64,000 bases of DNA from Saccharococcus thermophilus (GTDB lineage Bacteria > Bacillota > Bacilli > Bacillales > Anoxybacillaceae), in the NCBI RefSeq assembly GCF_011761475.1, contig NZ_JAASRS010000001.1, forward strand, positions 930,001-994,000, given 5' to 3'. The notes under the pieces were generated by a model that saw only the letters and a list, made by a program, of their open reading frames with translations, was not told the origin of the DNA and did not search any database. The translations under genes and the position numbers were made by a program. The stretch's first letter is position 1. Every line of letters begins with the position of its first letter. Below, piece by piece: positions 26,830 to 35,426 of the stretch.

Positions 26830-27987
26830 ATGATGGTTAAGGTTGAGGTTAAACCCAATGTTCTACAATGGGTGATCAAACGCATGGATAATTTTGATCG
26901 GCTGAAGGATCAGTTTCCTAATATTGATAAATGGATCAATCAAGAAAGCCAACCGACGCTTAAGCAGTTAGAAAAACTTGCAAAAATGACAGCTGTACCT
27001 CTTGGTTATTTTTTTCTCCCTAATCCACCAGAGGAGAAGTTGAGTATTCCTTATTATCGCACGGTGAGAGATGAAGGGGCTGTTCGCCCGAGTCCCAATC
27101 TTTTGGAAACGGTTCAAACGATGGAAAGACGGCAACAGTGGATGCGCGATTATTTAATTCAGCTAGGCAATCCGCCTTTAAATTATGTGGGTCGTGCGAA
27201 CTTGTCAACGAATCCAAAACTCGTTGCACAAGATATGCGAAGAACGTTAAGTTTGGAAGATGGATGGGCATCAAAACAATCAACTTGGCAGGAAGCTTTA
27301 CGCAATCTTATTAGAAAAACTGAAGATATCGGCATTATTGTCGTCATTAATGGAGTAGTCGGTAATAATACACATCGAAAACTGGATGTTGCAGAATTTC
27401 GCGGTTTTGTTCTTATTGATGACTATGCCCCTTTAATATTTATAAATGGTAGAGACGGAAAAGCTGCGCAAATGTTTACATTGGCCCACGAACTTGCTCA
27501 TATTTGGTACGGGGCGAGTGCCGCATTCGATTTAAAAAGTCTTCAGCCTGCTGATGCTGAAATTGAAAACGTGTGCAACAAAGCAGCTGCTGAGTTTCTT
27601 GTCCCTGAAGATGAATTAATTATTATATGGAAACAGGTTGGTCAATCGGAAGATCGTTTTGAACAAGTGGCTCGCCATTTTAAGGTTAGTGAAATTGTGG
27701 CGGCACGTAGAGCTCTAGACTTAAACCTTGTGACAAAAGAGGAGTTTTTTTCATTTTATGAAGATTATATGAAACGGCTTCGGCAACAAACGGAACAAAC
27801 GAAAACAAACGGAGTCAATTTTTACGCAACTCAAACGATGCGTATCGGCCGTCATTTTGCGGAAGCGGTCATAAGAGCGGCAAAGGAAGGAACGATTCTT
27901 TATCGCGAAGCCTATCAATTGACGGGGCTTTCAGGCAGCACTTTTGCTAAGTTTGCCGAATATGTCGATACGGGGAGATATGTATGA
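26830..27987 (+). CDS. ImmA/IrrE-type metallopeptidase
   Basis: A 385-residue protein. Residues 1-60 look like an XRE-type helix-turn-helix (LEKLAKMTAVPLGYFFLP); the zinc protease motif is HELAH at 220-224 in MFTLAHELAHIWYG, followed by a conserved AAEFLVP segment. ImmA/IrrE proteases cut repressors or antitoxins. The stop overlaps the start of a PIN-like DUF4411 gene in ATGA, so the two are coupled. I read the pair as a toxin-antitoxin-like module in which this protein controls the PIN nuclease. Tandem ATGs at 26830 and 26833 follow GGAGGGG. Confidence 0.87.
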   Translation: MMVKVEVKPNVLQWVIKRMDNFDRLKDQFPNIDKWINQESQPTLKQLEKLAKMTAVPLGYFFLPNPPEEKLSIPYYRTVRDEGAVRPSPNLLETVQTMERRQQWMRDYLIQLGNPPLNYVGRANLSTNPKLVAQDMRRTLSLEDGWASKQSTWQEALRNLIRKTEDIGIIVVINGVVGNNTHRKLDVAEFRGFVLIDDYAPLIFINGRDGKAAQMFTLAHELAHIWYGASAAFDLKSLQPADAEIENVCNKAAAEFLVPEDELIIIWKQVGQSEDRFEQVARHFKVSEIVAARRALDLNLVTKEEFFSFYEDYMKRLRQQTEQTKTNGVNFYATQTMRIGRHFAEAVIRAAKEGTILYREAYQLTGLSGSTFAKFAEYVDTGRYV

Positions 27988-28487
27988 GTTCTAGCCATAA
28001 GTTTGTGATCGATACGAACGTTTTTATTGAAGCCTATAACAGGTATTATTCTTTTGATATCGCTCCTTCCTTTTGGAATGCCGTGCTTCAACATGCCGAA
28101 AACGGTAACATAATAAGCATTGATCGTGTTAAACAAGAAATTAATAACTTTCATAAAGATGATGAATTAAGCAAATGGGTCAATCATCATTTTGCCCAAT
28201 GGTTCGAGTCGACCGATAAGGTGGAGGTTATAAGCACATATCGGGAAATTATTACTTGGGCTGTTCAGCAAGATCAATATTTTGATATCGCAAAAAGTGA
28301 GTTTGCTAGTGCAGCAGATAGTTGGTTAATAGCGTTCGCAAAGACATACAATTTTACAGTCGTGACACATGAACAATTTCATCCTGACTCCAAAAGGAGA
28401 ATTTTTATTCCTAATGTTTGTCACGCTTTCAATGTGCCCTACTCGGATACCTTTGACATGTTGCGTCGCTTAAGTATAAAATTTTGA
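27984..28487 (+). CDS. PIN-like DUF4411 protein (probable RNase toxin)
   Basis: A 167-residue PIN-like protein. Acidic residues sit where expected: Asp10 in FVIDTNVFIEA, Glu52 in RVKQEIN, Asp112 in AADSWLIAFA, followed by TVVTHEQF. The DUF4411 family is a PIN subgroup frequently paired with ImmA/IrrE-type proteins. The ATG overlaps the upstream stop by four bases. I infer a toxin RNase whose action is set by the upstream protein. Confidence 0.8.
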   Translation: MSSSHKFVIDTNVFIEAYNRYYSFDIAPSFWNAVLQHAENGNIISIDRVKQEINNFHKDDELSKWVNHHFAQWFESTDKVEVISTYREIITWAVQQDQYFDIAKSEFASAADSWLIAFAKTYNFTVVTHEQFHPDSKRRIFIPNVCHAFNVPYSDTFDMLRRLSIKF

Positions 28488-29265
28488 ACCGATACCTGTT
28501 ACTCTCTAGAGTAATTGGACCAGAAAAGAGGCATTAATGGATTTATGATGCGAGTGATGAGCCGGCGAGAAAAATGGTAGAAGCAAAGAGGCTTCTGCTT
28601 TTTAGGGATAGGTACTATCAAATATTAAAATAGAGCGAAAATTTCGATTAGAGATAAAAGCATGCGGGAACAGTCGGTGCACGAGAGGAAGAATACGTAA
28701 AGACATATCATCGATCTTATTACAGTTGCTATAAAACCGTAAAATTTAACACGGAAGCTGATTGTGGAATTTTTACTTGGTAGCAAGCACCTCAACCATT
28801 CAAAAATATCCCGCAAAAGTTTATGGGAGAAATGATCAGCTTTTTAACATTTGCGGTGAACGGTCTCATTGAATTGAAGAAGAATTGGGACAAAAGAACG
28901 TGAGTGATTAATGTAAATTAGCACATTATTTTAGAATCCCTTTTTCAAATTATGAATAAACCCTGTCATTCATATGGATGACAGGTCAAGAAGAGGAGCG
29001 GCATCGTGTCGCTCTTTTTATTTTAGGGGATGGACCTTTTCGTATTCACGAATTGCTTTGTTTATCGCTAGCAGGCATCTCTACAACGTGTTAAAATGGC
29101 ATCAAAAAACAAAAAATTGACTACATTAACATGGTTCATGATCATTTTCTTCTAAGAATGCGCTGCTACCATGATCTTCCTTTATCAATCACCAAATCCA
29201 TCTTCAGAGGAAAAAGAATATTTCTCAAATGCACAAAGTTTTTTTTCTGAAAGAAGGCGGTTTCA
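28488..29265. other. 778-bp gap with two terminators, no supported gene
   Basis: No frame here has both a ribosome site and recognisable sequence. AGAAGC-AAAGAG-GCTTCT with a T run lies at 28579-28604, and GAGCG-GCATCGTGT-CGCTC with a T run at 28994-29020; CCTGTCATTCATATGGATGACAGG forms a further hairpin just before it. Several broken frames between 28650 and 28900 could be decayed coding DNA of unknown origin. Confidence 0.4.
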
Positions 29266-29657
29266 TTGATTATTGCAAGTAACATTGAAGAAATTGAGAA
29301 CGCTTTTGATTTTACCGACAGTATAATAACGGGTGTCAAATGGGTTAATCATTTAACAGATTTATCAATCAGCGTAGATTGTTATTGGGATATACAAGAC
29401 GGTAAGAGTGAAACTAGGGAATTGACACTGTTTTTAAGGACTGCCTAAAAGCAGAATTTAGTATGCCAAGTAAGTTTACCCAACTGTCAAAAGACGAGAT
29501 TAACGTGAATAGTTGGTTTACGATCGTATTATTTGAAAGGGTGTACAACAGCCGACAGACTAATATGGGCTTGCATCACATTAACATCTATACTTTTGAT
29601 TATACACATCCTTGGGTAAAGATATTATGTAAAGAAGTCATTCTTGAACAAAAGTAG
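29266..29657 (+). pseudogene. Frameshifted small gene before the Argonaute
   Basis: Two frames join into one protein of about 130 residues. The first runs from TTG 29266 (IIASNIEEIENAFDF) and stops at 29448; the second resumes in the next frame as KDCLKAEFSMPSKFTQL and ends at 29657. The shift falls in the GTTTTTAAG run near 29430, where one lost base would restore the frame. The reconstructed protein looks like a small soluble protein of the immunity or DUF type, with no family that I recognise. It could also be a sequencing error in a homopolymer. Confidence 0.55.
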
Positions 29658-29751
29658 AACTTTAATCGGCTGCAAGCCTTCAGGTTATGTTCCAATGGTT
29701 CCTCAGTATTTGCACATGATCTTAGATCATCCATTTGGATGAAAATAGAAC

Positions 29752-29796
29752 GAAGCTGTCCCAAACACCGGTTTTACCGGCCTTCCGGGACAGCTT
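29752..29796. terminator. Strong hairpin before the Argonaute gene
   Basis: GAAGCTGTCC pairs with GGACAGCTTC around an inner ACCGG-TTTTA-CCGG hairpin. There is no long T run. It probably ends the upstream transcript. A TATAAT at 29984-29989 may be the -10 box of the Argonaute gene. Confidence 0.55.
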
Positions 29797-30023
29797 CAAT
29801 GTGTAAATTCAACTTTCTAAAAAATACGGTTTATAAAGTTGCTTAGCATAATAATCAGTCATTATAGCTATATAATCGCATACAACAGGATTTGTCGGGT
29901 TCATTTTGGCTTCGTGCATGATACTCAATTCAGATTTTTATTTTAAATCATTCTATTCTTACTATAATTCCGAAAGATGATGATATAATATACCGTGGAT
30001 CGATTTGGAAAGGCGGTGAGATT

Positions 30024-32156
30024 GTGAACCACTATTATTTTTCTGAATGTAAAGCGAATGAAAAAGCGTCGGATATTCCCATTCATCTTTATACGGTTCC
30101 TTTATCTAATCCGCACGAAAAATATTCTTATGCTCACTCGATCGCTTATGAACTGAGAAAGCTAAATTCGTACATAACGGTGGCGGCGCACGGACAGTAT
30201 ATAGCGTCGTTTGAAGAGATTTGTCATTGGGGAGATCATCGTTATATTCAGCACGAACATCGGCCCATTCAATGTTCTTTGCCTATGGAAAGAACAATTT
30301 TAGAAAAATTATTAAAGAAAGAATTAGAGAATCGTTGTAAAAGCAGCTATAAGATGGATAACGACTTATTCCGTTTAGCCAATGAACAGTCTATGCATGT
30401 CGGTGAAATTAGCATTCATCCGGCGATCTATATTTCCTTTTCAGTCGAAGAAAATGGAGATATTTTCGTCGGTTTTGATTATCAGCACCGTTTTGAATAT
30501 CGAAAAACATTGCAAGATGTGATCAATAATGATCCATCGCTTCTCAAAGAAGGAATGGAGGTTGTCGATCCATTTAATAGACGAGCATACTATTACACTT
30601 TTGTGGGGATGGCTGACTATACAGCCGGGCAAAAAAGTCCGTTTTTACAACAAAGTGTCATTGATTATTACTTAGAAAAAAATGAACTGTGGAAGCTAAA
30701 AGGGGTTCATGAAAAAACACCGGTTGTACATGTAAAAAACAGAGACGGTCATCTTCTTCCTTATTTGCCCCATTTATTAAAGTTAACTTGTTCATATGAG
30801 CAATTGCCGCCATCGATGACGAAAAAAGTGAATCGCCTGATTAAGCTGTCACCACATGAAAAAATGTTTAAGCTTTATACAGAAGCGTTTCGCTTACTTG
30901 GGCAACAACAAGTGTTGACGTTCAAAAAAGAAAATGTGCGGGCGGTTAATCTAGGCTATGATGTTAATGAGCTGGATTCCCCACTGATGGCGTTTGGACA
31001 AGGATATAAAACAAATGAGATTTATAGAGGGCTCAAGCAGTCGGGAGTGTATGAACCGAGCGATGTAGCTGTTAGTTTTTTTGTTGATCCACAGTTGAAC
31101 TATGACCTACAAAAACGAAAAGAAGTAGGATGTTTTGTAAAAAAGCTAGAATCAATGTCTGAAGCACTTGGAGTAAAGCTTAATGTTTCCGATCAGCCGC
31201 GCCAACTATACGGTCAATTGCCAAAAGACTTTTTTAGGCAAGATAACCTGTCGTATTATTTGAAATCCATTACTGACCAGTTCCGTGGAACGGTAGTAGT
31301 GGTCATTGGAACAGAGGAGAATATTGACCGCGCATATGTGGCGATTAAAAGAGAATTTGGTGGAAAAGAAGACTTAATGACGCAATTTGTTGGGTTCACT
31401 TCTTCTTTAGTTACGGAAAATAATATTTTTCACTACTATAATATTTTGCTGGGGATTTATGCTAAGGCAGGAGTTCAGCCTTGGATCTTGGCCAGCCCGA
31501 TGCATTCAGATTGCTTCATTGGCTTGGATGTCAGCCATGAACACGGAAAGCACGCCTCTGGAATCATTCAAGTTATTGGACGCGATGGGAAAATCATTAA
31601 ACAAAAATCAGTTGCCACGGCGGAAGCAGGGGAAATAATCGCCAATTCCACAATGGAAGAGATTGTGAATGAAAGCATATACAGCTACGAACAAATATAT
31701 GGAGCGAAGCCGCGGCATATTACTTTTCACCGCGATGGCGCTTGCCGGGAGGATTTAGAGTTTTTGCAAGCTTATTTGCGGTCTTTTCAAATTCCTTTTG
31801 ATTTTGTGGAAGTCATCAAAAAAACGCGAAGACGAATGGCTGTTTACTCCAACCGAAAATGGATGACAAAGCAAGGGGTATATTATTCGAAAGGAAACAT
31901 GGCGTATTTATGCGCGACGGACCCGAAAGAGGCAGTCGGCATGGCCCAACCGATTAAAATTGTGCAAAAAACAAACGGTTTATCGATTCATGAGATTGTC
32001 TCCGATATATATAAGCTATCGTTTATGCATATTCATTCCATGCTGAAGACACGTTTGCCGATTACGATCCATTACGCCGATTTGAGCTCTACTTTCCATA
32101 ACCGAGGGCTCATTCATCCGCGTTCAAAGCATGAACGGGCATTGCCGTTTGTGTGA
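30024..32156 (+). CDS. Long prokaryotic Argonaute with intact PIWI nuclease
   Basis: A 710-residue protein, close to the 685 of Thermus thermophilus Argonaute. The PAZ-like end reads HLLPYLPHLLKL near 245-256. The MID pocket for a guide 5' phosphate shows Tyr438, Lys442, Gln454 and Lys481. The PIWI domain has a full DEDD tetrad: Asp502 in GLDVSHEHG, Glu537 in AEAGEII (glutamate finger), Asp571 in FHRDGACRED and Asp686 in IHYADLS; the spacings 35, 34 and 115 match TtAgo closely. The GTG start follows AAAGGCGGTGAG. No Cas4, helicase or TIR/SIR2 partner adjoins, so it is a stand-alone long-A Argonaute, probably guided by small DNA or RNA against invading DNA. Confidence 0.93.
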   Translation: MNHYYFSECKANEKASDIPIHLYTVPLSNPHEKYSYAHSIAYELRKLNSYITVAAHGQYIASFEEICHWGDHRYIQHEHRPIQCSLPMERTILEKLLKKELENRCKSSYKMDNDLFRLANEQSMHVGEISIHPAIYISFSVEENGDIFVGFDYQHRFEYRKTLQDVINNDPSLLKEGMEVVDPFNRRAYYYTFVGMADYTAGQKSPFLQQSVIDYYLEKNELWKLKGVHEKTPVVHVKNRDGHLLPYLPHLLKLTCSYEQLPPSMTKKVNRLIKLSPHEKMFKLYTEAFRLLGQQQVLTFKKENVRAVNLGYDVNELDSPLMAFGQGYKTNEIYRGLKQSGVYEPSDVAVSFFVDPQLNYDLQKRKEVGCFVKKLESMSEALGVKLNVSDQPRQLYGQLPKDFFRQDNLSYYLKSITDQFRGTVVVVIGTEENIDRAYVAIKREFGGKEDLMTQFVGFTSSLVTENNIFHYYNILLGIYAKAGVQPWILASPMHSDCFIGLDVSHEHGKHASGIIQVIGRDGKIIKQKSVATAEAGEIIANSTMEEIVNESIYSYEQIYGAKPRHITFHRDGACREDLEFLQAYLRSFQIPFDFVEVIKKTRRRMAVYSNRKWMTKQGVYYSKGNMAYLCATDPKEAVGMAQPIKIVQKTNGLSIHEIVSDIYKLSFMHIHSMLKTRLPITIHYADLSSTFHNRGLIHPRSKHERALPFV

Positions 32157-32210
32157 TATGGAATGGTTGCTCTCCCGCCACTCTCTAAGGATTACTGGAA
32201 TTTGTAGAAG

Positions 32211-32240
32211 CAGAGAGTCATTGCTTGGCTCTCTGTTTTT
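32211..32240 (+). terminator. Terminator after the Argonaute gene
   Basis: CAGAGAG pairs with CTCTCTG and is followed by a T run, 55 bases after the stop. Confidence 0.75.
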
Positions 32241-32314
32241 GTTTTATCCCATGCAGGAATTTCGCACATGTTGTCGAAATAACGTATGTGAATTTTCACA
32301 TGTGAGGTGAATGT

Positions 32315-33166
32315 ATGGCTGTTGACCATGACCGCTTGTTCAAAGAGTTGATCCAAGCATTTTTTGAAGAGTTTATCCTTCTCTTTTTCCCCGAAATGTA
32401 CGAGTATATTGATTTTCAGCATTTGTCCTTTTTATCCGAAGAACTGTTCACCGATGTAACGGCAGGGGAGAAGTATCGCGTCGATTTGTTAGTCGAAACG
32501 AAATTAAAAGGGGAAGACGGGCTGATCATCGTCCATATTGAAAATCAAAGCTACGTGCAACCGTCGTTTCCTGAACGGATGTTCATTTACTTCAGCCGCT
32601 TGTTTGAGAAATACCGCACGAATGTCGTTCCGATTGCCGTTTTCAGCTACGATACCATCCGCGACGAACCCTCTTCGTTTACGCTTCAACTTCCTTTTGG
32701 CAACATCCTTCACTTCCGTTTTTTTACCATCGAACTACGCAAACAAAATTGGCGCAACTACATTCGCATTGACAACCCGATCGCCGCTGCGCTGTTAAGC
32801 AAAATGGGTTATACTGAAAGTGAACGAATCGAATTGAAAAAACAGTTTTTACGCATGTTAGTTCGTTTAGAGCTGGATGAAGCAAAGCAGAGACTGTTAA
32901 TGGGCTTTTTTGAAATATATGTGAAATTGTCGGATGAAGAAGAACAGCGATTACGAAACGAGGTGAATCAAATGGAAACGAAAGAAAAAGAGCAAGTGTT
33001 GGAATTGTTGATTTCGTATGAACAAAAGGGAAAACGTGAAGGAGCTAAGCAAAAAGAGCGTGAAATGATGCGAAAAATGATTGCAAAAGGAATGAGCATT
33101 GCCGATATTGCACATATATTTGACCTAACGGAAGAAGAAGTTCATAAAAGGGTAAAAGATGAGTAG
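32315..33166 (+). CDS. Rpn-family recombination-promoting nuclease
   Basis: A 283-residue protein of the Rpn/YhgA-like group, often annotated as putative transposase. The N-terminal PD-(D/E)XK-type nuclease shows Asp57 in YRVDLLVE, Glu76 and Gln78 in VHIENQSY. A charged helix follows, and the C-terminus has a helix-turn-helix (IADIAHIFDLTEEEVHKR, near 262-280). The ATG follows GTGAGGTG. Family members cut DNA and promote RecA-independent recombination. A decayed copy of its 5' end lies at 33461. Confidence 0.85.
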   Translation: MAVDHDRLFKELIQAFFEEFILLFFPEMYEYIDFQHLSFLSEELFTDVTAGEKYRVDLLVETKLKGEDGLIIVHIENQSYVQPSFPERMFIYFSRLFEKYRTNVVPIAVFSYDTIRDEPSSFTLQLPFGNILHFRFFTIELRKQNWRNYIRIDNPIAAALLSKMGYTESERIELKKQFLRMLVRLELDEAKQRLLMGFFEIYVKLSDEEEQRLRNEVNQMETKEKEQVLELLISYEQKGKREGAKQKEREMMRKMIAKGMSIADIAHIFDLTEEEVHKRVKDE

Positions 33167-33246
33167 GAAGGGACAGTGCTTGGCATCTGCTCGAACGTGA
33201 TTTTATTTACAAGGATGAAAAGACGATTAGAGGATTTAAAGAAATA

Positions 33247-33438
33247 ATGGAGCGCCTTTTGGAACTAGAGAAATACAAGAGAACATTAGATGATGCGGGT
33301 ACTTCTTCCGATATATTAATAACAATGAAAATAGCAACCATTGAGCAGACATTAAATTATTTGATGGAATATGAACAAGGGAAGTTGCATGAAGAATTTA
33401 ACAGAGAGCGAGAACGTATACATTATGGGAGGAAATAA
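33247..33438 (+). CDS. Small helical protein or gene tail, unknown
   Basis: A 63-residue frame beginning MERLLELEKYKRTLDD, wholly helical and charged. The same frame stays open upstream without a start (LERDFIYKDEKTIRGFKEI from about 33190) and there is no ribosome site before the ATG. It therefore looks more like the 3' tail of a lost gene than an independent gene. Not recognised. Confidence 0.35.
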   Translation: MERLLELEKYKRTLDDAGTSSDILITMKIATIEQTLNYLMEYEQGKLHEEFNRERERIHYGRK

Positions 33439-33460
33439 AGAGATTTAAAACGATATTTTG

Positions 33461-33568
33461 CATGTGGAGTGAATGTATAACGATTGACCACGACCGCTTG
33501 TTTAAATAAAGAGCTGGCACAGCGTTTTTTAATGGTTTTATTCTTCGCTTTTTCTCAGATATGTATTG
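33461..33568 (+). pseudogene. Decayed 5' copy of the Rpn-type gene
   Basis: The DNA aligns with the start of the Rpn gene from 32299 on. CATGTGGAGTGAATGTAT is shared with small changes, but the ATG has become ATA, and an extra TAAA after CGCTTGTTTAAA shifts the frame. Similarity fades after about 100 bases. It shows that a second Rpn copy once stood here. Confidence 0.75.
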
Positions 33569-33602
33569 GCCTGGTACCTGCTGTTACCCGCTAAAGGAGA
33601 AT

Positions 33603-33632
33603 GCTACCCTAAGATGATGGGGTAGCTTTTTT
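33603..33632 (+). terminator. Terminator before the unknown gene at 33784
   Basis: GCTACCCT pairs with GGGGTAGC, followed by six T. Confidence 0.8.
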
Positions 33633-33783
33633 GTTTCGATCGCCTGAATTTTCAGATGGTATATTAGTTAATTATGCATAGGAAATTTGTAAATGATTTT
33701 ACAATATTCGACAACGTTTTTCTACAAATGTTGGTACAATCGAATTAAATGAGATTTTTGGTTTAGGAATAAGAAAGGGGATC

Positions 33784-34305
33784 ATGATGACAACGATTTG
33801 CAAAGCGGATTACTATTACGGGGCGTTGCTTTCTGCGTTGGTCAACGGGGGACTTGCACCGGCTTTGTTTGAAAAAGAAAATGACAAGCGTCAAATTTAC
33901 GAAGTAATGACGAATAAAGCGAGTTATATCATTTATACGAAGTACAATACCACTCCATCAGGTTCCAAGGATTTTACTTGGTCCTTTCCGTTTAGCGACA
34001 ATGAGCTTGAGGAAATCATCAAGATTCATCAGGAAAACAGCAAGGAAAAAGAATTTATCTTTGCCTTCATTTGCGAGCAAAAGCAATTAAGCGACTACAA
34101 CCAAGTCATTGCCATCGTCTACTGGGACGAATTTATCGAGTGCGTGGATATCGAAAAAGAGCAGATTCGTGGAACAGCACGGCTGTCAGTGAAGGCGGTC
34201 AAAGGCTCCCCATGGCTGCGCATTTACGGCAGCAAGCGCGCTGATATGCTTGATGGGAAAGACAATACGATAAGAATTGAGAGAAGTCGATTGAGCGGTC
34301 TGTAA
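33784..34305 (+). CDS. Unknown protein next to the NERD gene
   Basis: A 173-residue soluble protein, not recognised. It begins MMTTICKADYYYGALLSALVNGG and has an alternating strand-helix pattern with FIFAFICEQKQL and AIVYWDEFIECVD; the C-terminus is basic. The start follows AAAGGGG. It lies 38 bases before the NERD nuclease gene and is probably cotranscribed. In the second NERD locus near 42.9 kb the matching promoter-like DNA is present but this gene is missing. It may modulate the nuclease. Confidence 0.65.
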   Translation: MMTTICKADYYYGALLSALVNGGLAPALFEKENDKRQIYEVMTNKASYIIYTKYNTTPSGSKDFTWSFPFSDNELEEIIKIHQENSKEKEFIFAFICEQKQLSDYNQVIAIVYWDEFIECVDIEKEQIRGTARLSVKAVKGSPWLRIYGSKRADMLDGKDNTIRIERSRLSGL

Positions 34306-34343
34306 CAGCAATACGGGGGATATGACAAGGGATGGGATAGTGA

Positions 34344-35138
34344 ATGAATATGAGTATTTTTTATACACTTCTTCTTTTATGTTTGTTTGCCTTATTGGCA
34401 AGATGGATCAAGTCGAAAGAAGCGGAATGGATCGGATCGTATGGAGAATATAAAGTCCGTAAAGCAATTAAAAAGATAGAAGCAACATCATCTGGAAAAT
34501 ACAAAGCTTTTCATAACCTGTATATTCCTAAACAGGATGGTTCCACTTCACAAATTGATCATATTATCCTTTCCGATCAAGGCCTGTTTGTCATCGAAAC
34601 GAAAAATTACAGCGGCTGGATTTTCGGAGATGAAACATCAAAATACTGGACACAAGTAATTTACAAACGAAAAGAAAAATTTCTCAATCCCGTTTTGCAA
34701 AACAAAGGACATATCAAGGCATTAAGAAACTGGCTCGGGGAGGCGTTCTCGCATATTCCGATTCACTCGATTGTCGTGTTTCTGCCGCGGGCAAAGTTTA
34801 AATCAGATGCTCATTTTTCCCATGCTTACGTGGTTTATCCGAAACAATTGAAGCAAGTACTTAAGCAGCATGAAACAAACGTAATCGATGGAGAAACAAA
34901 GCGACTGTTGACCCAAAAATTAGAAACTGCGCTTGTCAAAGACAAACAGCAAGAAAAAGAAGTGAAGAAGCGGCACGTGCAAACGATTCAAACGAAGCAA
35001 AGGCAGGCGGAACAACATATACAGCAAAACCGCTGTCCGAAATGCGGCGGTGTTCTAATCGTTCGGAAAGGGAAATTCGGGACATTTAAAGGTTGCAATA
35101 ATTATCCGAAATGCAAGTTTACGCAGTCGATTGGCTGA
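34344..35138 (+). CDS. NERD-domain nuclease with zinc ribbon
   Basis: A 264-residue protein. One N-terminal membrane segment (FYTLLLLCLFALLARWI, residues 6-22) precedes a NERD domain with a PD-(D/E)XK-type site: Asp72 in SQIDHIIL and Glu85/Lys87 in VIETKNYSG. The C-terminus carries a topoisomerase-type zinc ribbon, CPKCGGVL...CNNYPKC. NERD proteins are thought to be nucleases or DNA-processing factors, here tethered to the membrane. The first 193 residues recur almost unchanged at 42941. Confidence 0.88.
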   Translation: MNMSIFYTLLLLCLFALLARWIKSKEAEWIGSYGEYKVRKAIKKIEATSSGKYKAFHNLYIPKQDGSTSQIDHIILSDQGLFVIETKNYSGWIFGDETSKYWTQVIYKRKEKFLNPVLQNKGHIKALRNWLGEAFSHIPIHSIVVFLPRAKFKSDAHFSHAYVVYPKQLKQVLKQHETNVIDGETKRLLTQKLETALVKDKQQEKEVKKRHVQTIQTKQRQAEQHIQQNRCPKCGGVLIVRKGKFGTFKGCNNYPKCKFTQSIG

Positions 35139-35223
35139 ACTTATAATATACTCTTCCATCGCCTGGTAAGCCTGTTCGATCGTTTTTGGACGCACTAGTT
35201 TGTCCTTTCTTCGCCAAAAAAAA

Positions 35224-35293
35224 TCCCCTTCCAAGTAGACTGTTGAGAACATCATATCAATGTCCTCTTTTTTCGCTGTCTACTTGCAGGGGA
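35224..35293. repeat. Spaced inverted repeat
   Basis: TCCCCTTCCAAGTAGAC at 35224 faces GTCTACTTGCAGGGGA at 35278, with 37 bases between. It is not a typical terminator and may be a miniature element or the ends of a lost one. The surrounding gap 35139-35426 carries a leftward frame (TVYLEGDFFWRRKDKLV) without supported identity. Confidence 0.5.
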
Positions 35294-35426
35294 TAATACC
35301 ACCTTGGGAAAATGGCGAACAGGTGATTTTTTAAGGAAATAAACGGTCCTAGTCAATATAGATTGCGGACTCTTTTGGATATTACTATGCTCTTCCCATC
35401 CGGTGAATGGCTTGGTCAGCGCTATT

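Noticed and set aside
30024-32156. Short-Argonaute (SPARTA/SIR2) type system
   Set aside because: The protein is of long type with PAZ-like and complete PIWI regions, and no TIR or SIR2 gene adjoins.
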